Assembly: GCA_017964055.1 (NCBI GenBank)
Contig: JAGCSS010000100.1
Location: forward strand, 1 to 6,295
Direction: 5' to 3'
DNA from: Lachnospiraceae bacterium
GTDB lineage: Bacteria > Bacillota > Clostridia > Lachnospirales > Lachnospiraceae
Length of the DNA stretch: 6,295 nt
Shown here in pieces: positions 1 through 6,295 of this stretch (positions are counted from its first letter, which is position 1; each line of letters opens with the position of its first letter). The translations under genes and the position numbers were made by a program. The notes under the pieces were generated by a model that saw nothing but the letters and a program-made list of their open reading frames with translations, had not been told where the DNA came from and did no database searches.

Positions 1-1039
1 CGAAATAGTTGATCTTCATGGCCTTGCGTACATCCGAAAGTGTCTCGGCCGCAACGCGCTCGGCTTCCTCGCTGCCCTTCTTTAAGATCTCGTATACGCC
101 GGGAATATCCTTCTCCCATGCGTGACGTCTCTCTCTGATCGGCGCGAGCTCCTCCTCAAGAACATTGATCAGGAACTTCTTGCACTTAACGTCGCCGAGT
201 CCTCCGCGCTTGTAGTGATCCTTCATCTCGTCGAGATTCGCGTAGCCAATGTTGTATCTCTCGAAATGCTCGGGCTTCGAGAACGCGTCGAGATAAGTGA
301 ATACCGTGTTGCCCTCAACCTGCCCGGGGTCGCTCACATTGATGTGGTTGGGGTCGGTGTACATCGACATAACCTTGGTCTTAACGACATCGGGCTCGTC
401 CGAAAGATAGATGCAGTTGCCGAGGGACTTGCTCATCTTGGCCTTGCCGTCGGTACCGGGGAGCCTTAAGCAGCTCTGGTTCTCCGGAAGCAGGATCTTG
501 GGCTCGACGAGAGTCTCGCCGTATACGGAATTAAACTTGTGCACGATCTCCTGAGTCTGCTCCACCATCGGCATCTGGTCCTCACCCGCGGGCACTACCG
601 TGGCTTTGAATGCCGTTATATCGGCCGCCTGGCTGATCGGATAGGTGAAGAATCCGACCGGGATGCTGTCTCCGAAGCCTCTCATCTGCAGCTCGGACTT
701 GATCGTGGGGTTACGCTGTACGCGCGATACCGTGACCAGATTCATGTAGTAGAATGTGAGCTCCGTGAGCTCGGGCACCATCGACTGGATGAACAGCGTC
801 GACTTTGCCGGATCGAGTCCGGCCGAGAGATAATCGAGCGCTACCTCAACGATGTTCTGGCGCACCTTCTCGGGGTTCTCGGCGTTATCCGTGAGCGCCT
901 GCGCATCGGCTATCATGATGTATATCTTGTCGAATTCTCCGGAATTCTGCAGCTCCACCCTTCTGCGCAGAGATCCGACATAATGTCCTATGTGAAGTTT
1001 TCCCGTAGGACGGTCCCCTGTAAGTATGATCTTTGACAT
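1..1039 (-). CDS. trpS: Tryptophanyl-tRNA synthetase (3' end cut by window edge)
   Basis: Cytoplasmic class I aminoacyl-tRNA synthetase that charges tRNA-Trp with tryptophan using ATP. I translated 346 residues from the ATG at 1039; the frame is open to base 1. Visible landmarks are the HIGH motif at residues 16-19 (after TGDRPTGKL), the tryptophan-pocket stretch PAGEDQ near 150-155 and KMSKS at 201-205. The sequence closely resembles the streptococcal form (about 341 residues, from memory), which ends in a similar HYFN; here the last visible residues are INYF, so only a residue or two should be missing. The start is supported by GGGAG 7 bases upstream. It lies 32 bases after the receiver gene with no terminator visible, so the two may share a transcript, although their functions are unrelated. 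Residue 47 is Gln where Bacillus-type enzymes have His43. Identification is confident. Confidence 0.96.
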   Translation of the reverse strand, partial: MSKIILTGDRPTGKLHIGHYVGSLRRRVELQNSGEFDKIYIMIADAQALTDNAENPEKVRQNIVEVALDYLSAGLDPAKSTLFIQSMVPELTELTFYYMNLVTVSRVQRNPTIKSELQMRGFGDSIPVGFFTYPISQAADITAFKATVVPAGEDQMPMVEQTQEIVHKFNSVYGETLVEPKILLPENQSCLRLPGTDGKAKMSKSLGNCIYLSDEPDVVKTKVMSMYTDPNHINVSDPGQVEGNTVFTYLDAFSKPEHFERYNIGYANLDEMKDHYKRGGLGDVKCKKFLINVLEEELAPIRERRHAWEKDIPGVYEILKKGSEEAERVAAETLSDVRKAMKINYF

Positions 1040-1046
1040 TTCTTTT

Positions 1047-1051
1047 CTCCC
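1047..1051 (-). promoter_or_regulatory. Ribosome binding site of trpS
   Basis: GGGAG on the minus strand, 7 bases before the ATG at 1039. It supports this start for trpS. The rest of the 32-base gap is A/T-rich, and I see no convincing hairpin, T-box leader or promoter in it. Confidence 0.7.
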
Positions 1052-1071
1052 TTAAAACTTTATATTACCCG

Positions 1072-1833
1072 TTAACCGAGCTTTTTACCTATGTATGTGA
1101 GCAGATTGTCCCTCGTCGTGGATTTGAGTACATATCCGTCGGGACGCAGCTCCATGACGCGCGCGACCTCCTCCTTGGTGCCTACGCCTGTCAGGAAAAC
1201 GACCTGGATGTCCTTGGTCGAAGCCTCCTGCCTCAGCATCTTAAGTACCTTGGGCCCGTCCACTCCGGGCATCTCGTAATCGAGCAGGACCAGATCGACC
1301 TGATTCTTCATCAGGAATGAGATCGCCTGCAGGCCTGCGGTCACGATGTCGACCTTATAGCTGTCCTTGATCCACTCCCTGACCATGGCGGCATATGCCG
1401 GATCGTCGTCAACGATGAGGATGCGCTTCTTGGCTCCGAGCCTGATCGTGCCGTTGATCGCAGCCTCGACCGCCGCACCGAGAGCCTCGCTCTCTATGGG
1501 CCTGTCGAGCCATCCGTAATCATCGATCTCCGGTACGGCTTCCGAGAGCTCAAAATGGTACTTCTTCTCGCCGATGACCATCATCTTTTTCTCGAGTTTC
1601 CCGATCCTGGTACAGATCGTTTCCATCTCTTTGAGCTTCAGTCTGTCGTCCATGATGTCACCCGGCAGATACAGTATGAACAGATCCGTGTGCGACGCAT
1701 ATCCTTCGAGCTCGTCGAATCCGTCGGTAATGCTCTCCACCGCGTAACCGAGGTCGGTAAGATTCTTCTCTATGCCTTTTACTACCACGCTATAGCGAAA
1801 CAGCAGTATCTTAACATTCTTCTGCGCACTCAT
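1072..1833 (-). CDS. Tandem receiver protein: degenerate receiver plus intact receiver, no output domain
   Basis: A 253-residue soluble signalling protein. Residues 136-250 form a canonical response-regulator receiver: acidic pair D142/D143, phospho-acceptor D185 in LLDYEMPGVDG, switch T215 and conserved K237 (followed by Ser rather than the usual Pro). Residues 6-130 look like a second receiver fold that has decayed: a hydrophobic first strand, a third strand ILYLPGDI with Tyr where the Asp should be, and a late DRPI that resembles the K-P turn, but no acidic pair. No DNA-binding, cyclic-nucleotide or methylesterase domain follows, so its effect must come through protein contacts or phosphate transfer. 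It lies directly downstream of two hybrid kinases, one with an HPt, and could be their acceptor (inference). It has its own promoter and an AGGAGG site. The domain call is strong for the C-terminal half and moderate for the N-terminal half; its biological role is unknown. Confidence 0.88.
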   Translation of the reverse strand: MSAQKNVKILLFRYSVVVKGIEKNLTDLGYAVESITDGFDELEGYASHTDLFILYLPGDIMDDRLKLKEMETICTRIGKLEKKMMVIGEKKYHFELSEAVPEIDDYGWLDRPIESEALGAAVEAAINGTIRLGAKKRILIVDDDPAYAAMVREWIKDSYKVDIVTAGLQAISFLMKNQVDLVLLDYEMPGVDGPKVLKMLRQEASTKDIQVVFLTGVGTKEEVARVMELRPDGYVLKSTTRDNLLTYIGKKLG

Positions 1834-1844
1834 CGGCCAAGCTT

Positions 1845-1850
1845 CCTCCT
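1845..1850 (-). promoter_or_regulatory. Ribosome binding site of the tandem receiver gene
   Basis: AGGAGG on the minus strand, 11 bases before the ATG at 1833. The spacing is a little long but the match is full. A small inverted repeat (GTGTA at 1853-1857 and TACAC at 1865-1869, 7-base loop) lies just upstream in the presumed leader; it is too weak to call as a regulatory structure. Confidence 0.7.
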
Positions 1851-1891
1851 AAGTGTATCTATTCTACACCTTCGCTCCGAAAAAATAAACC

Positions 1892-1920
1892 GTTATAGCA
1901 ATCCTAAGCGCAAGGCGCAA
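1892..1920 (-). promoter_or_regulatory. Alternative overlapping promoter (TTGCGC-17-TATAAC, extended -10)
   Basis: On the minus strand TATAAC (1897-1892) is a 5/6 match to the -10 consensus and is preceded by TG plus one base, an extended -10. A weak -35, TTGCGC (1920-1915), stands 17 bases away. It competes or overlaps with the TTGACA promoter. Which one is used cannot be told from sequence; both drive the same gene. Confidence 0.45.
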
Positions 1921-1929
1921 AAATGTCAA
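1901..1929 (-). promoter_or_regulatory. Candidate sigma-A promoter for the tandem receiver gene (TTGACA-17-TAGGAT)
   Basis: On the minus strand a perfect -35 box TTGACA (1929-1924) is followed after exactly 17 bases by TAGGAT (1906-1901), a 4/6 match to TATAAT. Transcription would start near 1894 and give a leader of about 60 bases before the ATG at 1833. The -35 box lies inside the 3' arm of the upstream gene's terminator. A second, overlapping candidate lies 9 bases downstream. The call rests on sequence alone. Confidence 0.6.
1908..1920. repeat. Short direct repeat in the promoter spacer
   Basis: GCGCAA occurs twice on the plus strand (1908-1913 and 1915-1920) with a 7-base period, which reads as TTGCGC twice on the coding strand. 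It sits between the -35 and -10 boxes of the stronger promoter. It could be an operator half-site pair or chance; one copy also forms the weak -35 of the alternative promoter. Confidence 0.35.
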
Positions 1930-1947
1930 CGCAAAATGCGCGGACAT
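1919..1947 (-). terminator. Intrinsic terminator after the hybrid kinase operon
   Basis: On the minus strand a hairpin starts 2 bases after the stop codon of the 1136-residue kinase. The outer stem pairs ATGTC (1947-1943) with GACAT (1927-1923). After one C/T mismatch the inner stem pairs GCGCA with TGCGT (one G-T pair) around a TTT loop. The 3' arm runs straight into a T tract of five, counting the last stem base. Its short stem and internal mismatch suggest moderate strength. It separates the kinase operon from the receiver gene. Confidence 0.7.
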
Positions 1948-1949
1948 CG

Positions 1950-4900
1950 TTATTTAAGAGCCTCAAGTATGCCGTCATAATCGAATCTGCCGGCACATAC
2001 ACGTATCTTTTCGAACCGTTCGGCCTCGGTCTCCGGGATCGAATAGTCGTCCAGCTCTTTAAGTATCTCTCCTATCGTATCGCAGTCCATGGCTTCTGCG
2101 GCACCCTGCAGCTCCTCATAGACGCTCCGCATCAGGTACTCGTCTGCGGGAGGCTTATCGGCCTTTGCGTCAGTGCCGTCAGCAGCGTCCGCCGTCTCCT
2201 GCCCCAGCGCCGCCTTCAGTACATCCGTCAGTTCTAGATATGCCTTCATGAGATCATCATGATGCAGCCTGATATATCCGGCGTTGCCTTCCTTTCCGGC
2301 GGTCTCCAGTAACTGCGCCTCTTCGGCCAGTGTCTCCGCGCCGATCAGCCTCAGTGAGCTCTTGAGCGCATGGACCTTGATCGTATAATCGATCCAGTCC
2401 TCGTCCGAATAGTAGCCCTCAAGCTCCGCATTCTTTACCGGAACCGAATCGATGAATATCTTCAGTACGGATCTGAACGCCTCCTCCGAGCCGCTGTTCT
2501 TTACTGCCTGATCACCGTCGATGCACTCGATCTTCTGATACCATTTGAGCTCGGGCATGTCTGCCGTCTCCGCAGGCGCGGCAGCGGGTATGTCATCGAG
2601 CAGCACGTAGCTGTGGCTGTCCGTTCCGGCCGCTTCCGCTTCGTCCTCTTCGGGACCGATCAGGGAACTGAGGTTGTAGGATTTATGCGATTTTGTAAAA
2701 TACAGTATGCCTATGGTTCCGGGACCGCAGTTTGAGGTTACGGACGCGGATGCCTGCTGGAATATTATGCGGTTGAAATGCGCGTATCTTTCGATCTCTT
2801 CTTTTACCCAGAGCAGCGTCTCCTGCGGAACGTCGGCATAGGTGACGAACGCCAGGTCCTCATCCGGCTTGACATTTGCAGGGAATGCCTTACGGATATA
2901 GCTTGCGTAGGTCTTTTTCTTATTTCCGATCCACAGTCCGCTGATCGCCGTCTTATTGTCCTTAACCTTCAGCCACGGGTGAATATTGAGCGCACCGGCC
3001 ACCTCATGGATCCTTTTGCCTATCAGGCCGCGTTTGGCCATATAATCCGTAGTGATGATGACAAAGCTGCATCTGAGACGCTTCTTGACTTTCTCGAGCT
3101 CATCGATGATATCCTCGACGGGTACGCCCTGCTGGACCAGCTTGCATCCGATCAGCACGAGCAGGCCCATCGCGGACGAAAGAGACTCCGAGTTGATGAT
3201 CGTAACGTTGTCAAACGATCTGGCCGCCTCGGATGCCCTGTTGTAATCCTCGCTGACGGAATCCGGGAGCGCGATATGGATCAGGTGGTGCGCGTTCTTT
3301 AACTCGCCCGCGAAGAACTCCGTATAATCCATGACCTCGGGAGGCGCTGACATCGCCTGTTTGCCGTCATTGATAAAACGGATCAGCTCGTTCGCGTCTA
3401 TCTGTATGCCGTCCTTGAACACACCTGCGTCGGTATGCAGCCGGAACGGTATGATCGGGATATTCAGTTTTTGTACGATATCTTCAGGCAGGTCGCACAT
3501 GCTCGTAGTCGTGATGACCACGGGAGCTTTCCTCGCGTACTGCGCGAGCGTGCTTATATCCTCACGCATGCGCAGTATCCTGCTCGTCGCTTTAAGCTTT
3601 TCCTTCGGGATGTATTTCATCAGCGCGCCTTCGAGCGCTTCACCCGAAACGGGCTTGACGAGATACCCGTAGAAACCGGACCTGTGATAGAGGTCCCTGT
3701 TCTCCGAGCCGGCATTGGCGGTAAGCACCACAACCGGCGTCGTACGGTTCAGCCCTCCGGCCTGCTCCTTTATGCACTCAAAGCACTCTATACCGTCCAT
3801 CTCAGGCATCAGATGGTCCATCAGGATCACGTCGTATTGATGTCTGACCGTCATCTCGAGCGCTGTCCTGCCGTTGATCGCGGTATCCACGGTGATCTCG
3901 GTATCGATCAGGAGCCGCTTTTCCACCTCGAGGTTCATCTCGTTGTCGTCAACGATCAGGACTCTGGCCTCGGGCGCCTTGAAACTGCTCTCATACTGGC
4001 TCTGCTTTGTCGTCTGCTGATTGTGGATATTCAGCTCGCCTATCAGTGCGCCGTCGGAAATGCCCTGCTTGATGGTAACCGTAAATGTCGTGCCCTCACC
4101 GTATACACTGTTGACCGCGACGCTGCCGCCCATCAGCTCAACCAGCTGCTTTACGATGCTGAGGCCCAGTCCGGTGCCCTCGATATATCTGTTCTTTTCC
4201 TCGTCCATTCTCCTGAACGCGTCGAACAGATGCGGGATGACCTCCTTTTTTATGCCCATGCCCGTATCGCTCACGGATATAAGGAGCATCGCGTTGTTGT
4301 CTTCTTTTATCTCACTCTCGATATGCAGCTCGATGCGGCCCTCGTTCGTGTATTTTACTGCATTGTTCAGGAGGTTGATGATGATCTGCTTGATCCTGAC
4401 CTCATCTCCGTACAGCACCGAAGGAACCTTGGGATCCACGCTCACGTCGAACTTAAGCCCCTTGTCATGGGCCTTGAGCCAGATCATGTTCACTATCTCG
4501 GAGAGCAGATTGTCCACGCGGTAATCCACGGGAACTATGTCCATGCTCCCGGCTTCGATCTTCGAGAAATCAAGGATATCGTTGATCAGGGCGAGCAGCA
4601 TCTTGCCCGCGCCCTGTATGCCCGCAGCGTCCTTTAAGACCTCCTCGGACGAGCTCTGATCGCGCAGGATCAGCTCGTTCAGGCCAAGGATCGAATTGAT
4701 GGGAGTACGGATCTCGTGGCTCATGTTCGAGAAGAATCTGTTCTGTGCTCGCGAGAGTTCCTCAGCTCTTTCCGCCTCTTTTTTCGCGCGGGCATTCTCA
4801 TCCTGATACAGCCTGTTCTGAGACCAGGTCATGAAGAAGCACACAAAGCCCACCAAGATCAGCGAGATATAATTGTCGAAATAGAACACTTCTTTTGAGT

Positions 4901-5360
4901 GCCGGGACACGATATCGGGATAATAATACGCGTCAAAATAGCAGCCGAACGAAAGGATTACGAGCAGGATGAGGATTACCCTTCTCCATTTACCCGTAAG
5001 CACCAGTCCGACATACATGAACGCAAAGATGAACCATAAGACTCCGCCGCCCTCAAGGCCGCCGCCGAAGAAAAAGAGCGCGGGAAGAATGCCTACGATC
5101 AGACAGGTGACTACCAGCCTTATCGCAAGCTTTATCTTGTTTTTATAGAGACAGGTAAAGGTGATCAGAGGCACCAGAATGATGATCGCTACCAGTGTGA
5201 GTATCTCTCCGATGTTCTCGCGGATGATCAAGTCGCCTATCAGCGCAATGATGACCGCGATCACCGAAATGATCGAGAAGATGATGAACACTCGCTCCGA
5301 GAAGTCTCTCTCGGGATTCTTTACCGTGTCGGAAATATATTTGATAAATTTCTTGATCAT
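1950..5360 (-). CDS. Membrane hybrid histidine kinase with receiver, DegV-like domain and HPt
   Basis: A complete 1136-residue sensor kinase. Six hydrophobic segments (about 24-46, 50-72, 76-98, 105-123, 125-142, 161-180) leave almost no extracellular domain; a charged helix (182-207) links to HisKA with H215 in SNMSHEIRTP. The ATPase domain (about 318-432) has N333, DTGMG at 365-369 and GTGLGL at 395-400. The receiver (about 465-587) has D471/D472, phospho-acceptor D515, T547 and K569. Residues 613-890 match the DegV family, which binds fatty acids (FakB type). An acidic Ala-rich linker leads to an HPt (about 937-1052) with H997 in HALKSS, then a helical tail (1071-1136). All phosphorelay residues are present, so autophosphorylation and relay from His215 to Asp515 to His997 are expected. 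The start overlaps the upstream kinase stop (ATGA) and has GGGAGG 9 bases before it. The ligand and the target are unknown. Confidence 0.95.
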   Translation of the reverse strand: MIKKFIKYISDTVKNPERDFSERVFIIFSIISVIAVIIALIGDLIIRENIGEILTLVAIIILVPLITFTCLYKNKIKLAIRLVVTCLIVGILPALFFFGGGLEGGGVLWFIFAFMYVGLVLTGKWRRVILILLVILSFGCYFDAYYYPDIVSRHSKEVFYFDNYISLILVGFVCFFMTWSQNRLYQDENARAKKEAERAEELSRAQNRFFSNMSHEIRTPINSILGLNELILRDQSSSEEVLKDAAGIQGAGKMLLALINDILDFSKIEAGSMDIVPVDYRVDNLLSEIVNMIWLKAHDKGLKFDVSVDPKVPSVLYGDEVRIKQIIINLLNNAVKYTNEGRIELHIESEIKEDNNAMLLISVSDTGMGIKKEVIPHLFDAFRRMDEEKNRYIEGTGLGLSIVKQLVELMGGSVAVNSVYGEGTTFTVTIKQGISDGALIGELNIHNQQTTKQSQYESSFKAPEARVLIVDDNEMNLEVEKRLLIDTEITVDTAINGRTALEMTVRHQYDVILMDHLMPEMDGIECFECIKEQAGGLNRTTPVVVLTANAGSENRDLYHRSGFYGYLVKPVSGEALEGALMKYIPKEKLKATSRILRMREDISTLAQYARKAPVVITTTSMCDLPEDIVQKLNIPIIPFRLHTDAGVFKDGIQIDANELIRFINDGKQAMSAPPEVMDYTEFFAGELKNAHHLIHIALPDSVSEDYNRASEAARSFDNVTIINSESLSSAMGLLVLIGCKLVQQGVPVEDIIDELEKVKKRLRCSFVIITTDYMAKRGLIGKRIHEVAGALNIHPWLKVKDNKTAISGLWIGNKKKTYASYIRKAFPANVKPDEDLAFVTYADVPQETLLWVKEEIERYAHFNRIIFQQASASVTSNCGPGTIGILYFTKSHKSYNLSSLIGPEEDEAEAAGTDSHSYVLLDDIPAAAPAETADMPELKWYQKIECIDGDQAVKNSGSEEAFRSVLKIFIDSVPVKNAELEGYYSDEDWIDYTIKVHALKSSLRLIGAETLAEEAQLLETAGKEGNAGYIRLHHDDLMKAYLELTDVLKAALGQETADAADGTDAKADKPPADEYLMRSVYEELQGAAEAMDCDTIGEILKELDDYSIPETEAERFEKIRVCAGRFDYDGILEALK
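2691..3524 (-). other. DegV-like domain inside the hybrid kinase (residues 613-890)
   Basis: The segment follows the DegV/FakB pattern from end to end: TTTSMCDLP near the start (family: TDSTCDLP), then IPIIPFRL, VFKDGIQID, a degenerate TSQP-like MSAPP (670-674), PDSVSEDYN in place of the SSGLSGTYN loop (699-707), the VTIINSESLSSAMGLLVL strand and helix (719-736), the helical lid region, ALNIHPWLKV (790-799) and NCGPGTIGILYF (877-888) in place of HTGPGA-type endings. Length (about 280 residues) fits a whole family member. Free-standing DegV proteins present fatty acids to the FakA kinase for phospholipid synthesis. Here the domain is fused in frame, with no internal stop or frameshift, between the receiver and the HPt. 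It is recognised from remembered family motifs, not from a search. Confidence 0.85.
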
Positions 5361-6295
5361 GCCTTTTTACCTCCCTTCTCGATCTTTGATTCGGGAAGTA
5401 CCTGAAGCATTACTCTCTCGAAGTTCGCCATGTTGATGGGCTTCGCGATGAATCCGTCAAAGCCCTCGCGCATGAACATTTCCCTTGCGCCTGATACCGC
5501 GTTCGCAGTGAGCGCAACGACCTTTATGGTCCTGTGCATCTCCTCCGCGGTCTTCTTGATGCGCTTCATGGCCTCTACACCGTCCATCTCGGGCATCATA
5601 TGGTCCATGAATACAACGTCGTAACTGCCGCTGCGGAACTTTTCTATAGCCTCGGCACCGCTGTCCGCAGTGTCGATCGACATTTCATAATCGGCAAACA
5701 GACTCGTCGCCACCACAAGGTTCATCGGCTCATCGTCAACTATGAGGGCCTTAACCTTACTGAACATAGGCTTTACGGTTTCTTCGCTGAAATCTATCTG
5801 CTGTGCTCCGGGACCTTCGTTCAAAAGCTTGATAACCGGATAAGCATACAGAGGCTTGGGCATCGAGATAACCCTGCTTCCCGGAGGCAGTTTAAAGGAT
5901 GCCGAGGTCGTAACCGCAACTGCCACGCCCGAACGGCTCAGTGCCTCGAAGTACTCGGGATCCTCCTCGAATTCTTCTCTGCCCGTAAAAATAAAGGTAA
6001 CGTTCAGCTTCTCCCTGAGACGCTCAATTTCCTTGACGGAATCCGCGGAATAAAGCGCAACCTTAAGCCCTCCGGCCAGATTCGCGGCCATCGCGCTGTA
6101 GAAGTCACGCACCTTGGGAACCATGAACTTGTCTGTCTTTACATGGAAAATGATATCTCCGAAGAACGACCCCGGCAACACGAGGCAGGGGCGCTCGTCG
6201 ATAACCTTCTGAGGGATAGTGACACGCACCGTCGTTCCGGCGTTCTTCTTGCTTTCGATCTTTACGAAGCCGCCCATCCTGTGCGCAAAACCGTA
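5357..6295 (-). CDS. Hybrid histidine kinase, C-terminal part (5' end cut by window edge)
   Basis: The frame is open to base 6295, so the Met at 6277 is internal and not a start. The first visible residues (YGFAHRMGG, then KNAGTTVRVTIP) are the last strands of a HATPase domain. Next comes a degenerate receiver without acidic residues (about residues 30-152 counted from the 6277 Met). Then comes an intact receiver: D181/D182, phospho-acceptor D225 in FMDHMMPEMDG, T257 and K279. The protein ends soon after, with no HPt. The missing 5' part should hold HisKA and a sensor region. Its receiver resembles that of the next gene (both read MDH-MPEMDG), so the two kinases may be related by duplication. 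Lacking an HPt of its own, it may use the HPt of the downstream kinase. The two stop/start codons overlap, so they are translated from one transcript. The promoter is outside the window. Confidence 0.92.
   Translation of the reverse strand, partial: YGFAHRMGGFVKIESKKNAGTTVRVTIPQKVIDERPCLVLPGSFFGDIIFHVKTDKFMVPKVRDFYSAMAANLAGGLKVALYSADSVKEIERLREKLNVTFIFTGREEFEEDPEYFEALSRSGVAVAVTTSASFKLPPGSRVISMPKPLYAYPVIKLLNEGPGAQQIDFSEETVKPMFSKVKALIVDDEPMNLVVATSLFADYEMSIDTADSGAEAIEKFRSGSYDVVFMDHMMPEMDGVEAMKRIKKTAEEMHRTIKVVALTANAVSGAREMFMREGFDGFIAKPINMANFERVMLQVLPESKIEKGGKKA
5370..5375 (-). promoter_or_regulatory. Ribosome binding site of the DegV-containing kinase
   Basis: GGGAGG on the minus strand, 9 bases before the ATG at 5360. 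It lies inside the last codons of the upstream kinase and decides the start of the downstream gene. Together with the 4-base ATGA overlap it points to translational coupling. Confidence 0.8.

Noticed and set aside
1040..1071. T-box or tryptophan leader upstream of trpS
   Set aside because: Only 32 bases separate the genes, too short for a T-box, and no hairpin or leader peptide is visible.
122..1320. Plus-strand frames opposite trpS and the receiver gene
   Set aside because: They are antisense to clearly conserved protein sequence, with no domain or ribosome binding site of their own.
1853..1869. Small inverted repeat in the leader of the receiver gene
   Set aside because: Only five A/T-rich base pairs with a 7-base loop; consistent with chance.
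2691..3524. A separate degV gene, or a frameshift or misassembly joining it to the kinase
   Set aside because: The frame is continuous from 5360 to 1950, with natural linkers on both sides and no ribosome binding site plus start at the DegV boundary that would suggest a separate gene.
3435..4637. Plus-strand open frame of 400 codons opposite the hybrid kinase
   Set aside because: It lies wholly antisense to the kinase, receiver and ATPase domains, whose motifs are intact. The translation shows no recognisable domain and a skewed His/Arg/Leu composition typical of a shadow frame.
5357..6277. Met at 6277 as the start of a short receiver protein
   Set aside because: The frame continues to the window edge, and the Met lies inside the last strands of a HATPase domain (HRMGG), so it is an internal residue of a longer kinase.

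Overview
All genes in this window lie on the minus strand, so transcription runs from high to low coordinates. The window is densely coding, with one real intergenic gap (1834-1949). The gene content suggests a Gram-positive Clostridia bacterium, probably a Lachnospiraceae-like anaerobe. The evidence is strong GGAGG-type ribosome binding sites, a Streptococcus/Clostridia-type tryptophanyl-tRNA synthetase, multi-domain hybrid kinases with HPt and helical tails of a kind I associate with Lachnospiraceae, and a moderately GC-rich composition. This placement is inferred; no marker gene fixes it.

Layout in transcription order: (1) 6295-5357, the C-terminal part of a hybrid histidine kinase, cut by the window edge (end of the ATPase domain, a degenerate receiver, an intact receiver). 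(2) 5360-1950, a complete 1136-residue membrane hybrid kinase overlapping gene 1 by 4 bases (ATGA). Its order is six membrane segments, HisKA, HATPase, receiver, a DegV-type (fatty-acid-binding family) domain, HPt, and a helical tail. (3) A hairpin terminator at 1947-1919 just after its stop codon, whose 3' end overlaps the -35 element of the next promoter. (4) 1833-1072, a 253-residue protein with a degenerate plus an intact receiver and no output domain. (5) 1039 to the window edge, trpS, 32 bases further on and almost complete, with no terminator seen between it and gene 4.

How they may work together: the complete kinase has every part of an internal phosphorelay (His215 to Asp515 to His997). 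The adjacent receiver protein has an intact phospho-acceptor (Asp185) and could take phosphate from that HPt, but no DNA-binding or enzymatic output domain is visible in the window. The main point of interest is the DegV-like module between the receiver and the HPt. It suggests that a lipid or acyl ligand could be sensed inside the cell and gate the relay. The residues expected to hold a fatty-acid carboxylate are changed, so the ligand may differ or be absent.
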